From Phoenix dactylifera (Eukaryota > Streptophyta > Magnoliopsida > Arecales > Arecaceae), in NCBI RefSeq assembly GCF_009389715.1, contig NW_024067834.1:310001-374000 (forward strand): 64,000 nt of DNA, written 5' to 3'. This document shows positions 12,850 through 24,720 of this stretch, piece by piece. Position 1 is the first letter of the stretch, and each line of letters opens with the position of its first letter. The position numbers and the translations under genes were made by a program. Under the pieces are notes generated by a model. The model was not told the DNA's origin, did not search any database, and saw nothing but the letters and a program-made list of their open reading frames with translations.

Positions 12850-13745
12850 ACCTATTTAGAACATATTCCAGGAGGTCCATTGTGCATTACCTGGCAAGAA
12901 CCAGAAGAAGTGATCGAACCTTCAGAACGAGATGAGCGTCGTGTGTCCTGCTGTAATAGCTCTGCATTCAATTTTCTCCAAGGATTTTCTTCTTCAAGCC
13001 AGAACCTATTCCACCAAGGTCTGGTTGAAAATGTTGAGGTTGATGATGCCCAGGGCACCAAACATTCCGGGGCGGGCGGCATATGAGCACCTGAAATTGA
13101 CCTCCTGTACATTGATCTTGGCCCCTCCATAAGAAAGTTCTTTGAAGCATGCCAATTTTGCAAATGACCCATTTGCCAGGTCTAACATCCACTAACTTCG
13201 AATGGAGCTCAAGACAGCATTAACAACGGTTAAATGGCCTTCAATAGATAGAATTGTCCTTTTTCTACATAGCAATTAGTTAATTTGCTCATCTTAAAGT
13301 TAATTTGGAATCCAGTCATTAGTTCAAAGGAATATAGAATGAACTTCAACATAGAGACGAAGAGCCTCAGCTTTTCCTAAAAAATTAGTGTCAACAGCGT
13401 AATGAAGATGCTAATATCCAGTGACGTGGCTGAGCCACTTCCAGAGATTCAGAAGCATCCTGTTGGAGTCTAATACATTAACAATGATGATGAATAACAA
13501 TGGAGAGAGTGGGTCTTCCTGCTTAAGGCCCCTCTCATCGTCGATCCATTTTCCATCCTCGCCATTGATCAGTTGTACTAGTTTACTAGTTTGCTAGTTT
13601 GCAGGTAGAGAGAAATGCAAGGACAACATTTAACCCCAAAACCTGTAGCTTCGTGTAGATTGTTGAGGAAACCCCAGTTAACTTTATTGAATGATTTTGT
13701 ATAATCAAATTTGTACCCGACACTAACAAAGTATTATGTATAACT
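12850..13745 (-). mobile_element. Degraded LINE (non-LTR retrotransposon) fragment
   Basis: Read on the minus strand from 13745, the translation gives reverse-transcriptase blocks: 'KSFNKVNWGFL' (family AFDKVxWxFL), 'NGEDGKWIDDERGLKQEDPLS' trimmed of its ends here, and 'SPLLFIIIVNVLD' (family QGDPLSPxLF). Further down, 13190-12900 gives 'GALGIINLNIFNQTLVE' and 'WWNRFWLEEENPW', the GGLG..NL / W region before the zf-RVT domain. Frames shift several times and the catalytic YADD block is missing between the two parts. It is a dead 5'- and 3'-truncated copy. Confidence 0.75.
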
Positions 13746-14394
13746 GTAGAACGGCACACTATGCGGAGTAGATCGACCGTATCGGTCTATGATCCCGAAC
13801 AAATTTCAAAACAAATAAATGCTAAAAGAAAGTAGATCGACCATGGCGGCCTATGATTCAGGACAAATGCCAAAACAAAGAGATGTTAAAAAAATAATTA
13901 AGAAAGAAAAAATATTTTATTAAAAAATTGTGCCACACAAAAAATTTCTTCCAATTTTTTGCCCGCTTCTCACACCACATAGAAGGAGATACAAAAATCG
14001 CTTTGCATAGAGCATTATATAAATAGAATATTTGATTCCCTACTAAATTCAAAATCTAATATCTACTAAAAAAATAAGTTTTGATAATTATTAAAAATTA
14101 AAGATAACTATTTTTTTTTAAAAAAAGTAAGCCAGAAATGCTTAATCCTAATAATACGAACCAAAAGAAACTCAAAAAGTACCTTTGCTAGACCGAAATT
14201 TTGTTGCTTCGCCGATAGCCAAGCCTTCCGTGCTCTCCGAGGCCAACTCAGAGTAGGCACAAAAGCCCAGCAACGACGGCGCTGCTTGCGTGAAAGGAAA
14301 CGGATCCGGTCCCACGTGCCGTTCACACGTTTGCTGGGCACTTCAATTCCCAGAGTCCCTCTCAGACTAGGATTGCAACACTGAAATTTTTAAC
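13746..14394. other. Spacer and upstream region of the small gene at 14,491
   Basis: AT-rich, with a short repeated phrase ('gtagatcgacc', at about 13,765 and 13,832). No gene seen. Confidence 0.45.
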
Positions 14395-14404
14395 CTATAA
14401 AAAG
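14395..14404 (+). promoter_or_regulatory. TATA box of the small gene
   Basis: 'ctataaaaag' lies about 90 bases before the ATG at 14491 and is followed by a CT-rich leader, a common plant core promoter layout. Confidence 0.65.
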
Positions 14405-14490
14405 GAAGCTCCCCTCTCTCTCTCCCACAGCTGCCTTCGCCTTCGATTTTACTCCTCTCCGTCGAAAGCTTCAAATCACTCTGTTCTGCC

Positions 14491-14763
14491 ATGGAGAAGC
14501 CTCTGGCGTCGTCTTCTCTTTATCCGAGTCCCAACTTCTCCTCTGACGATGATAAGCAGCCCCAACGAAGGCTTTTCAGTCGCTGGATTGGGATGAAGAA
14601 GGGAAGAGATTGGAATAAGATAGGGAACGCCGAACCAAAATCTTCCGGAGGGTCGATAAAGAAGTTGCAGCAGGAGCAGCAGCAGAACGGGCCAATGCAG
14701 CTATGGTTCGCACCAGAGTTCGATGGGCTTCACTGTTTTGAGATCATGGTCTCCCACTCATGA
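14491..14763 (+). CDS. Small hydrophilic plant protein, family not recognised
   Basis: Intronless 90-residue frame with a good TATA box and CT-rich leader, and an ATG in favourable context (gccATGGag). The N-terminus is serine-rich, the middle is basic and glutamine-rich (LQQEQQQ), and the C-terminal block 'LWFAPEFDGLHCFEIMVSHS' looks conserved and compact. There is no signal peptide, membrane segment or cysteine pair, so a soluble cytosolic or nuclear protein is likely. The C-terminal block reminds me of small, wound- or hormone-responsive plant proteins, but I cannot name the family with confidence. Confidence 0.6.
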   Translation: MEKPLASSSLYPSPNFSSDDDKQPQRRLFSRWIGMKKGRDWNKIGNAEPKSSGGSIKKLQQEQQQNGPMQLWFAPEFDGLHCFEIMVSHS

Positions 14764-16465
14764 GATCCTCTCTTTCATTACTTCGTAGCATCTTTTTAGC
14801 TTTTTTGTCCCTTCTACCTTTTTTTTTTTTAAGCTCTAAAGACATCTTCCATTGACTGGTTCTGTTATCAGTGAAACAATATGGTAGTAGCAAGAGTATT
14901 GATTCTGTAAGGTATTAAGTTTAATTATAGCCTGATTCCTTATATGCGGTCTTCTCGTTTTCAGCCTGGAAATCTAGAACAGGATTTCTCTCAAGAAAGA
15001 TAAAGAGTTTTTTTTATTATTTTTTAGGGAAAGCACATATCAGTTGCTCAGATATTGTATGACTAAACATAATTATATGAGCAAATCTAGCAATATTGTA
15101 TGACTATAGAGTTTTTGAAGTATGTATTAATTTTTAGAATTTATTTTGATAATCTAACTAAACTGGCTGGGATTTTTCGTTATATTCGTTGATTGAGCAG
15201 CCAATTTTGGTTCATAACCCATATCAACCAAAATTGGCCACGTTCCAATGGATCGTCAATTCATGAATCCGCCAAAAAATCCAGTCCAATCATACTGATT
15301 AGTCCTCCATATTTTTTTATTCCAATAATTTTTTGCTCTTTAATTTAATGCTGCATAGATTTTTTATTCTTTAATTTATATTTGGTTTAGTAAAATATCT
15401 AGAGCAGCAGCCAATTAAAAACCATGCTCAATTTTAGTCTGACTATTAGCCTTATGAACGTATGATAGGTTTCAGCGGATCTTTATCCGATTGCCAGCAA
15501 ATTCTCCAGCATTAACGCTATTACGAATTTGCAAAACCTAACAGTGGCATCTCACAGTCTTCCTCGTTGGATAATTTGCAAGTGCGAGCTAGTTCTTGAG
15601 ATAAATTTGAGAGTCTGCTCTGACGTTCGAGTTTAGACGTAGTTGTAATAGGACAATACTATCACCTAACATATAGACGAATTAGGGGGGATGGGCTGCT
15701 GATCCACCCACAAGCGGAGACCGCGAAGGGCCGAGTCCGGCCCACCCACAACCAGGACCAACGACTAGGCTCGCGATCCGTACCTTTTGAACTTTGAATG
15801 TTGAATGAATCTTTAATATAATAATATTATTATGAATCTTTAACATAATATTATGGATCTTTTCAATTCAAAAAGGTACGATGCAGGATTGTCATTGGTA
15901 GTAGAGTTTTATAGTTCCTAGAAGTAGAAATTTGGATATTAGAGCTTTTGGAAGTAGATTTTTTACAAAAATTTTTAAAATACTGTAAAACTTTAATATA
16001 TATTTGATAACCAAAATAAGAAGTACTTTTAAAATATTAAAATAGCTATAAAGAATATTACAGGGTATAATACAATATAATATTACATATTAAAATATTA
16101 TTATTTTGTATAATATTATTATAATATGGTGTAATATAATATTGAATACCATAGCATAATAATATAACATAATATGATATGATATAGTAATATATTATTA
16201 ATAGTACAATATTACTACAATATAATATAATATAATATAATATAATATTATGTTATAATATAATATATAATATAATACAATCTGTTGATTTATGGTCTGC
16301 TCATTGGGACAGATACTACAGCAGACAGAAACATCCTGAATCTGTTCGAGCCCATCATCATGCAGATTCTGTTCTTTTCGAGTCAGTTCTGCAACTCACA
16401 CTGTTCAAATCGAAAATCACCTCGAGCGATCCTCAATTTTTTATTTTTTTGGTGAAAACCGCAAC
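14764..16465. other. AT-rich spacer with a TAATAT-type low-complexity block
   Basis: Nothing coding. About 15,780-15,860 contains a small inverted structure: 'cgtaccttttgaa' pairs with 'ttcaaaaaggtacg' downstream, with AT-rich sequence between. From about 15,990 to 16,275 the DNA is almost pure A/T with repeated 'taatat' and 'atataatat' phrases, likely an unstable microsatellite-like zone. Confidence 0.6.
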
Positions 16466-16813
16466 TCACACTAACCTAGCATGAGTACAGCCAGCTACAT
16501 CAGCATCAAGCAAACAACATAAAGCCGATCCTTCATTTTCAGGGTCTTCATAAACAACTACATCAGGCCCATCCGAATTCATCCCATCAAGCTCGGCGTC
16601 ACTGGAAGACTCACCAGCAAACTCTTCTTTGCTGTCCTCGAGAATTACATCTCCATCATCCACTGGAATAGGAGACATTTCTACTGCATCTCTTACCCCT
16701 TCACTGATCACACTAATTGCTTCCACACCATTCGATTCAATATGCATGGCTTCATTCCCATATTCTCCTTTTTTGAGTGGAAGAGAACGGACCAATTCCA
16801 TAGAAGCTTTCAT
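16466..16813 (-). CDS. Acidic hypothetical ORF, downstream part
   Basis: A 115-residue minus-strand frame rich in Asp, Glu and Ser, in a different frame from, but directly downstream of, the acidic frame at 16,844-17,230. Similar composition suggests that both once belonged to one protein. The 30-base gap contains stops in every frame I read through it, so either an intron, frameshifts or unrelated ORFs explain it. No domain is recognised. It lies between AT-rich spacer and the homopolymer C tract. Confidence 0.3.
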   Translation of the reverse strand: MKASMELVRSLPLKKGEYGNEAMHIESNGVEAISVISEGVRDAVEMSPIPVDDGDVILEDSKEEFAGESSSDAELDGMNSDGPDVVVYEDPENEGSALCCLLDADVAGCTHARLV

Positions 16814-16843
16814 CTAACCTTCAGAACCAGCTGCCCTGGCTCT

Positions 16844-17230
16844 TCAGGAATCAGGACTCACATCATTTACTTGCATATCAATAGATTCACCAAAATTCTC
16901 GGGAACACTTGCTTCTTGTTTCCCAGAACTCCGAGCATTGGCCCCAACATCACCTGACCCATCAAAATTCTCTGCAGCAACCGTTTCCTGTTCCTCAGTT
17001 CTCTGATCGTTTACCTTCATATCTACAGCCTCATCATACTTCTCCACACCAATTGTTTCCTGTTCGTCGGGACCGCGATCAATTTCGTGCGCATCCATTG
17101 ACTCGACAAACTTCTCGAACCCTTGATCCACATCTCCATCCTCACCTTCAGGCGCTTCTCCAATCCCCTCTTCATTTACAGCAAAATCTTGCGAATCAGA
17201 ACGCTCGGGTTGCCGTGGCTCCATGGCCAT
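16844..17230 (-). CDS. Acidic hypothetical ORF with three imperfect internal repeats
   Basis: The minus-strand frame starts at an ATG at 17,230 (an earlier in-frame ATG at 17,302 also exists) and stops at 16,844. It is strongly acidic. Three tandem imperfect repeats of roughly 25 residues can be aligned: each contains an E-Q-E-T or K-Q-E-A phrase, then 'VEKYDEAVDMKVND', 'AAENFDGSGDVGAN' or 'PENFGESIDMQVND'. No signal peptide, membrane segment or known domain is seen. It could be the 5' part of a gene whose frame is broken at 16,814-16,846, or a recently duplicated low-complexity sequence. I do not recognise it. Confidence 0.35.
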   Translation of the reverse strand: MAMEPRQPERSDSQDFAVNEEGIGEAPEGEDGDVDQGFEKFVESMDAHEIDRGPDEQETIGVEKYDEAVDMKVNDQRTEEQETVAAENFDGSGDVGANARSSGKQEASVPENFGESIDMQVNDVSPDS

Positions 17231-17496
17231 CCTCAAAAATCCCAGACGAAACCAGAGGTCAAAAGGACCCAATTTTCCAGAGATTACTGAATCAAATACC
17301 ACAAATCACATAAATATCCAAACAAAAGCGTACAAAGACAGCAGGATGATCGAATCAAGAGCGCCAGGTCCCTTCATGAAATGCAGAATCCGGCTCAAAA
17401 TAGGCAAACTTCGGATCAAAATCAGTTCTAATACCTAGCGTTTCCATCTATGAATTCAAAGATTAAAGGATTCAGATAAAATAGGGGAAGAGACGA

Positions 17497-17546
17497 CGAA
17501 CCTGACGATGGAAAACGAGATCGAACCTGACGATGGAAAACGAGAT
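17497..17546. repeat. Perfect 25-bp tandem duplication
   Basis: The unit beginning 'cgaacctgacgatgg' and ending 'aaaacgagat' occurs twice with no change, just before the C tract. Confidence 0.9.
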
Positions 17547-17562
17547 CGAAACACTGACTATT

Positions 17563-17583
17563 CCCCCCCCCCCCCCCCCCCCC
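17563..17583. repeat. C21 homopolymer followed by a short G run
   Basis: Twenty-one C bases are followed by 'gcggggg', giving a possible hairpin and, on the minus strand, a G tract able to form a quadruplex. Confidence 0.95.
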
Positions 17584-18103
17584 GCGGGGGAAGCTATCGG
17601 AAGAAGCGAATTAAAAATAAGGTATCCTTCTCAAAATTCAAATTTATATAAATATCCCTTAAAATTTATATTTATTTTTGTATTATGATAAAACATTATT
17701 TTTACACAAATATCTATAATATAACTATTCTTCTAGCACCAATAACAAAAAACATATTTATTTTATTTAAAAATAAAATAAAATTTTGAAATTACTTTTT
17801 CTTTTTTTATCATGACCATCTTATAAATATTTTCTTTTGCACATCTATCCATTAAGAATATTTTAGTCATTTTAATTTGAAACTGTTAATTTTTTAACGA
17901 TGTTAGATAGCGTAGATATATATGTAAAAATAAGGATAAAAATGGTAGAATAGTAAAGTAAGTGTTTGGATATGCCAAAAGAGAAGGAAAAAAAAGGAAA
18001 AACGTAAAGGATGGGGGAAGCCGGGAAGGTGGTTGGTCGAACAACTGTTGGTATAAAATCTACGTTGAGGAATCACGTAACATCTCAATAATCAAAAAAT
18101 TAA
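17584..18103. other. AT-rich spacer downstream of the ATL gene
   Basis: No gene. It probably includes the 3' UTR of the minus-strand ATL gene. Confidence 0.5.
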
Positions 18104-18526
18104 TTAAAAATGCTCTGTTGGCATTCCATGCTGCTTGATGGCACGGGCGCGGCAGATGGGACAAGATGAAGACCTAATTGCGAGCCACCGGTCGATACAG
18201 TCCTTGTGAAACATGTGGCCGCACCTCGGCAGCACCCGGACCTCCTCTCCGGCCGCATATTCCCCGAGGCACACCGGGCAGATCTCCTCCTCTGGGCTGG
18301 TGGTGGAGCGAGAAGGCAGGTCGACGTAGATGAGTACCGGGATGGCTTGGAGCTGGCAAGAGCAGTGCGGGTCTTGGCCGGCACCCACTGTTACAGCGCG
18401 ACTGTTTTCTGGATTGGCCGTCGCGTTGCGGCCGGGCTGCGGCCCGGGTCCGACGAGGCACCTGATGATCCTGTCAATGATGAGGAATGCAGCGAAGGCG
18501 GACAAGGCAACAACGAAGGCAGCCAT
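18104..18526 (-). CDS. ATL-type RING-H2 E3 ubiquitin ligase, N-terminus disrupted
   Basis: The surviving 140-residue frame starts at the first usable ATG (18,526). Residues 1-25 form one membrane segment ([16 protein letters not shown]), and residues 83-125 form a RING-H2 finger of the ATL spacing: CPVC, then '[14 protein letters not shown]', then CPIC. The 'AIPVLIY' stretch at 61-67 fits the conserved ATL region before the finger. ATL proteins are membrane-bound E3 ligases that pass ubiquitin from an E2 to targets, often in defence or stress. Odd: a 137-bp poly(A) retroposon (18,552-18,688) sits just upstream. Removing it and one duplication joins the frame to an ATG at 18,761, adding about 29 residues that start MPFHHRRLLAD. 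Today an in-frame stop lies in the insert, so the protein must start inside. It may still be inserted in membranes, or it may be dead. Confidence 0.8.
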   Translation of the reverse strand: MAAFVVALSAFAAFLIIDRIIRCLVGPGPQPGRNATANPENSRAVTVGAGQDPHCSCQLQAIPVLIYVDLPSRSTTSPEEEICPVCLGEYAAGEEVRVLPRCGHMFHKDCIDRWLAIRSSSCPICRARAIKQHGMPTEHF

Positions 18527-18540
18527 CCCATGTAGCCAAA

Positions 18541-18699
18541 GACGGCCCGGCACTCCGGAGACTTTTTATGGACATCTGCAGGAGATATTCCTTCTCCTTT
18601 GTACTCTTTGCTTTCTCGTGACTGGGCAGGATGTACTCTAGTTAGAGCTATATAAATTGCCGCATTTACCAAAAAAAAAAAAAAAAAAGACGGCCCGGC
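18541..18699 (+). mobile_element. Small poly(A) retroposon with 11-bp target-site duplication, inside the ATL gene
   Basis: Insert 18,552-18,688 ends in 18 A bases and is flanked by 'gacggcccggc' at 18,541-18,551 and 18,689-18,699 (14 bases if the adjoining AAA is counted). Just before the tail it reads 'gagctatataaattgccgca'. This is the signature of target-primed reverse transcription, so it is probably the 5'-truncated 3' end of a LINE or another mRNA copy. It is inserted antisense to the ATL gene. Confidence 0.85.
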
Positions 18700-18766
18700 C
18701 AATCGGCGGTCGCGGATTCATTTCGTTGGTCGGCAAGGAGACGGCGGTGGTGGAACGGCATTGTTC

Positions 18767-18793
<27 letters not shown>
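18767..18793. repeat. (AG)n microsatellite in the ATL 5' leader
   Basis: A simple AG run just upstream (minus strand) of the ancestral ATL start codon at 18,761. It reads as a CT-rich leader on the gene's strand. Confidence 0.9.
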
Positions 18794-18797
<4 letters not shown>

Positions 18798-18799
18798 TG

Positions 18800-21700
18800 C
18801 ATGTCGTAACAGGTTGGATTTGCGAGCATCAATTTGAGGATACGATATGAGGGCATGTATTTGGGACTTAGGGAATGGAAGCATGCATGAATGCGCAGCG
18901 AGGTGCGTGCGCTGGTTTCGTGGGAGCTTGATGTATCTGAGAGCTTAGCTTGCACGGGGATTGCCTTTTTCTGTCTGCAATACTAAATACTTATCTTCTT
19001 TGGAAAAAAAATACTTGAATTTTTTAGCGTCCAGATGCATGTAGTTTAAAGAATGAATTAATGGGGAATTATGTGCTGCCAAAGTATTTGATGATAAGGG
19101 GGGCGAAAGGAGCCAGCCAGCCTTTATCGAATAAATCAGAAGTTAATTACGAGAGAAAACCAACAGAGAACAAAACAGAAGAAAGAACAGCAAACAGATT
19201 GGACTTGGTGGCAACAACCTGATTTCTTGGAACACAGGCCATCAATAAGGGAAAGAGTATTCGCACGGATCAAAAAGCATCCCACTTGATGCTTAGTATC
19301 AGGCAGTATGCTGATCTCCAATTTCCCATATATATATAGAGTTTGATTAAATATTTATATTTAATATCTTATAAATATTTATATGTAGCATAAATATTTG
19401 TTATATTTAATATTTAAATAGAGTTTTATTATTGTAGGATCTATTTTATTCTTCCGGTCTTTGAAGTCCTCTTTAGATATAATTTTTATATTTTTTTTAA
19501 CTTTTTCTTGTTTAATAGTTCATAAGATGGTAAAATAGTAAAATTTTTATTGGCCTGAAGTCATCTCTGGTTATTCGAGAGAAATAAAATGGCTTGTTAT
19601 TTGCCCAAGGGTGGTAACATTGAAACACGGTCAATGAAAACATTTTTTAGCCCAAGGGTGGTACCATCGAGCAAGAGCTTGGTGGTATGATATTGATTAT
19701 TCAAATAATTACTTGTGAGGTATTTTAGTGCAATCTTTTTCTTTTTTTTTTTTGACCCAGCAAACGTTAGGAAAGACCAGTACCATATTCATTTCATTGC
19801 ATATAAAATAGATAACAAAGAGAGAAAAACTAAAAAAAGTAAACAAAACATTTATCTATCGTACAACAAATATATATGGAATATATGTGGATTATTATGC
19901 AGAACATGCATCTCTTGGTTGTCTGCTCCCCAGGTTGTGTTTAGCTGCTAAGCTCATGGTTTAAAACTGCTTGCCCGGGCTCTTTGGCCCATCTAATCCA
20001 AACTCAGTAGGATGTGTAAAAATGAGGCCCAGCCAATGTGAAAAGTGGGCCAGTTAAATAGGTGATAAAGCCCACCATGTGCCTATAATAATAAACCATC
20101 ACCTTGAATCATCACTCTAATATAGGGCAATCTAATCATATCTCTCAGAAAGTGATGAGCATGTTAACCAAAAACAAGCTTTCTACTTTCACAGGATATT
20201 AGTGAAGCAGCAAAGATTCCTGATAGGTTAAAAAATATTTTGAAAATGAGAGTAGGCAATATGTTGATGAAGAGAAAATGTAGGTGTACTGTTAATGGGC
20301 ATTCTGATTGCCCGTCAATTTCATTATCCTTGTCCTTTATTTTCCCAAATGATTGTTTCCACGCAGGTTGATATACTGAATGGTAAATGAAATGTAGCTC
20401 ATGAATTTTTAGTTGCATTCAGTTCAAGAGAGAAAAAAGTGGTTAAAGAACAACCCTACATTGATTATCCTTTTAGGGAGAAACTGGCGAAGCTGAACAT
20501 GTTCATCGTCTTACTACATTAGGGGAGAGTTTTGCATGGTGTTGCAAAGACCTCTTGCAAATCCACTAACTAATCATGCATAAACATGAATATATATATA
20601 TATATATATATATACCATGGTTAGTAGGTGGAGTCGTTGTTGCCCAGTACAGCCCAACTACTGAGCCAAGCGGTGATGGGGGTGGGTTGTGCTCGTTGAA
20701 CTCCCAATATTTTGGTGTGGAGGTGGAGCCTAAGCCTCTACACTATGGATTGAACTCGTGAAGATGGATTGAACGGTGAGTTGCCTTTTCTTTCTCCTGC
20801 ATTCTATTTTTATGCATTCTTTTTCCATAGAGTGATTGGGTCATTTATCTCCACCAATTTCACGCTTGGGAGGAGTATTTGACATGTTTGAGGGGGTGAT
20901 CATTTTCGATTTAATATGCCGCAGTCTCAGGCCAAGCATTTGTTAGTATAAGATCCGTGATATGTTTCCTGGCCATCGAGATTCCAAGGTTTTCCTTGCA
21001 AATAGAGTATAGTCAGTTTTTGTTTAGTGATAACATATTTCACCAAGGAAGAGAGAGAGATCCACAATCAGTGCATAAGAATCTTATTATGTAAAATCTC
21101 TATATTATAGCATCATTACCAAGATACGCTATCTTGATACCGAACTTTATATCAGTGCCACACTATCACTATATCCGTACGGTATGATACAGAATCCGTT
21201 CGACGTACTCAGTATTAATACGTTCTCCGTACCATATATATATCAGTATAGAATCAATACAATATGCTAGTACAACGAACTTTGGTCGTTGCTCTCTTGA
21301 TAAAACGTTTTACTGGATCTGAAATCTGCAGGAAGTTATAATTAATGATTTTGTGAACATTACCTTGTAAGATGAATAAAAGAATTTAATATGCCATGCA
21401 TGACGCTTAGCCAGTGGAGAAGGTCCAACAATTATCATGAATAAATATATATTGGAAAAAAGATTAAACAGAGCTTAATTGTTTTCATTCAGAAAATGAA
21501 AGAAAACAGTACAAAATAAACAGTCAAACTGGTTAAAAGTAACCGAAAAAGAATCTACTGTGGGTTGTTGGATCCACTCACTGCCCATGTGAATGCACGG
21601 CCTTTTTTTGGAGGCACTCCCAACTCCCAAGCTAAAGATGGTCCAAGTTTTAGTTTCTATGCCCTCGACAGACAAGTACCAATTTCTAATTTTAAGATAA

Positions 21701-21815
21701 ATGAGTGTAAGATTTTGTTTTAGATGAAAAGATAAAATAGAGGAGCTTTAAAGGAAACTTCCGTTGGTGCAGGTCCCCGCATCACTGGCACCAGACAACT
21801 ACCTACTGTAACGGT
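18800..21815. other. Spacer, no recognised gene
   Basis: AT-rich. A short open patch after a 'ttcacag' site at about 20,190-20,370 (plus strand) could be an orphan exon, but I cannot assign it. A (TA) run of about 15 units lies at 20,589-20,613. About 21,120-21,270 has repeated 'gtac' and 'atatcagt' phrases. Confidence 0.4.
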
Positions 21816-21819
21816 AGGG

Positions 21820-22140
21820 TCGATTTAAAGCTGGCGTCGCCGGCCTTTCCGCTCTAAAGTTGGGCAAATGGACTGCTCACCTAATATACTTGCATGCAAG
21901 GCTTTATAATTGGACTACCAACCTCGTAGGGTCGCAAGGCCAGGGATCCAATGTGACCTTCATGACAACTTAGATCCCAACCACCTTAGCTTCTAGAGAA
22001 ACGATCTGGGTCCCTTCCCCCTTTAATTTTATTAAACTTTGATGCCTCCAGTAGTGCAAAAAGAAGCCAACAGAACCTTTTGTTATATATTTGTTATCCA
22101 ATGACCCCTCCTCCATTTTTCACGCCCAATGGACAGGTGC
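21820..22140. repeat. Diverged duplication, copy 1
   Basis: Matches 24,415-24,720 in the same orientation and order: 'aatggactg.tcacctaata', then 'catgcaag', then 'cccaacc.cctt.gcttcta', then 'tgggtccc' against 'ggggccc', then 'aatgacc'. Similarity is patchy with indels. No coding frame is shared, so it is probably promoter or transposon sequence. Confidence 0.55.
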
Positions 22141-22323
22141 TCGCCGGCTTCAATAGATAAAGTTGATTGAGGTCGGTATCTTCCTTCTAGAAAGTTTGTT
22201 TTTTAATTCTTGGAGCGTCATGCTCTCTACTTCTTGATGCCACAAATGAAGTTGGTGACTACTTAATCTATATGGCTTTATAACGAGTCTTTCTTTATTC
22301 AGCTCTCGATCAACTGTATTTCG

Positions 22324-22866
<543 letters not shown>

Positions 22867-24035
22867 ATGCCACTTGGGCCTTTTTATTTATTTATTTATT
22901 TATTTTTGCATGTGAGTCCAATGAGGGCGTTATCGGTGGAAGGCATACTGGATGTTGCATCATCAATGCTTGCGGTAAATTTCATATGGAGAGGTTGCAA
23001 AGAAAAGCAAACCATCAAGGTTGGCATGTGTCATGGCGCTACAGGTTACATGACATCCAAGTAATACCCAACCTACTGCTTCAAGCTACGGTCGGTGTTA
23101 TTTAAAAGAAGAAAAAAAGGATTTTTAAAAAAAATAAAAACTAAAACTAAAACACTCAACAAGAAGACATTAAAGCGTGTGGTGGGCTTTCCACTTCAAT
23201 TAACATGTTTCAGGCTGCATGATTGGTTACTTTTTTAATTGAAGCTAATTCACATTAGGTAACGCCCTTTTCCTCTCTTATCGTATCAAAACATAAAATG
23301 AGAAACAGTTAGCACGTATGGTAAATGGTGGGTGCGTCCACTTTCTTCCTTTAAATAGAATAGAATTGCTTGTTAAAATATCTTAACATAATTATCATTT
23401 AAAGACAAAGATATAGTTTCTACAAGTATAACAATAACAACTATATGATATGTCTTGGCTGATTAGAGGGTTCGAAACACGTAAAAGGGCTAACAATGAT
23501 TTTTAGGGATATTAGTAATGTTTTTTTTTCTATCACCAAAAGTGTGGCGAGCTATTATTTGATCAAACATAAAGAAAGTTATGTGGCTGGAGTGACCTTA
23601 ACTTGCATCAATCCGCTAGATTTCGCTGCATTCATGGCAGGGGTGCAAAGACCTATATAAGATAAATCTAGTAGAACAATTTACTGTCGAAGGATTGCAA
23701 TATTATTCCCGACATGGATACAAAGTAATGCATCAATACAGAGGATTGCCAAAATAATTTTTAGCGTAATATACCTTCCAAATATTAACTGTAGAATTAA
23801 AACAAATCAATATTGTTACGAAGAAACCAAAAGAAACCATGATTGAGGCCGATCGCTTGTCATGTTAACTCAATCATGCGATACTAGCTATTCCATCCAT
23901 AGCTCATGGTGTATTTGCCAAATGCCTGAACGTCGGAGATTATTACAATTTGATTGGTGGATACTTATACAGGACTAACGAATCAAAAAAAATCCTACCA
24001 GTTAGTATTTTTCGGTAAGATCCTGAATTGTGACA
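22867..24035. other. Spacer, no recognised gene
   Basis: Contains a (TTTA)n run at about 22,884-22,905. No coding sequence recognised. Confidence 0.5.
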
Positions 24036-24265
24036 AATGGTTTAGAGCAAACTCAGTCTATAGCCTATATCAACTAGGAAACGCTACAGCACAGATCCAT
24101 TGAGGCTGACTACGGGCTGATCATGGTGATCCTAATTAGATTTAAATTCTTAGTCTGACGAGAGCGTCAGTACTTAAACAGTAGAGTATGCGAGGATTCG
24201 TACGAACGTGTATTTAGTCCCACATCAATTATTCGTTGAGTAGATCTTAGTTACTTATAAAAAAT
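24036..24265. repeat. Dispersed repeat, copy B
   Basis: Second copy of the repeat seen at 295-585. It contains 'agtcccacatcaattattcg' near its right end, where copy A reads 'ggttattcgtcgaagagatc'. Both copies lack coding sequence. Confidence 0.55.
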
Positions 24266-24414
24266 CAAGAAATCCTAATAGTACATCTCAGTTAGATATT
24301 TTGGATGAAATCTTGGATTATTATATGTGGCGTTATCTCTATGTTTATGGGAGAGAGAAAAAGAGGAAGCGATCTGCAGAAGATGACAAGAACATCGAAT
24401 GCAACATTGAGTCA

Positions 24415-24720
24415 GCTTAAAGGTGGAGTTGCCACGGTTTCGCTTTTAAAGTCCGGCACAATGGACTGATCACCTAATACCACATGCAAGTATCTGAAAT
24501 CGGACAACTAAATTAGTAGTTATCCCTCTACTATCCAACCTAGTCCAGTGACAGCTGAAGTCCCAACCTCCTTCGCTTCTAGACGGATGACCGGGGCCCA
24601 GTCCTCTTTGGTATATCAATCTCATATGTCTTTGCTGTTGAAAAATCTGTAACACCTCCTAGTAAAATATTGTCATCTAATGACCTCTTATCCATATTAA
24701 TATATCCTTCTCCGACAACC
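24415..24720. repeat. Diverged duplication, copy 2
   Basis: Partner of 21,820-22,140, about 2.6 kb away and in the same orientation. The MITE-like element and dispersed repeat B lie between the two copies. Confidence 0.55.

Noticed and set aside
19136-19321. Minus-strand ORF of 61 residues
   Set aside because: Composition and position suggest retroelement or spacer DNA; no motif could be verified.
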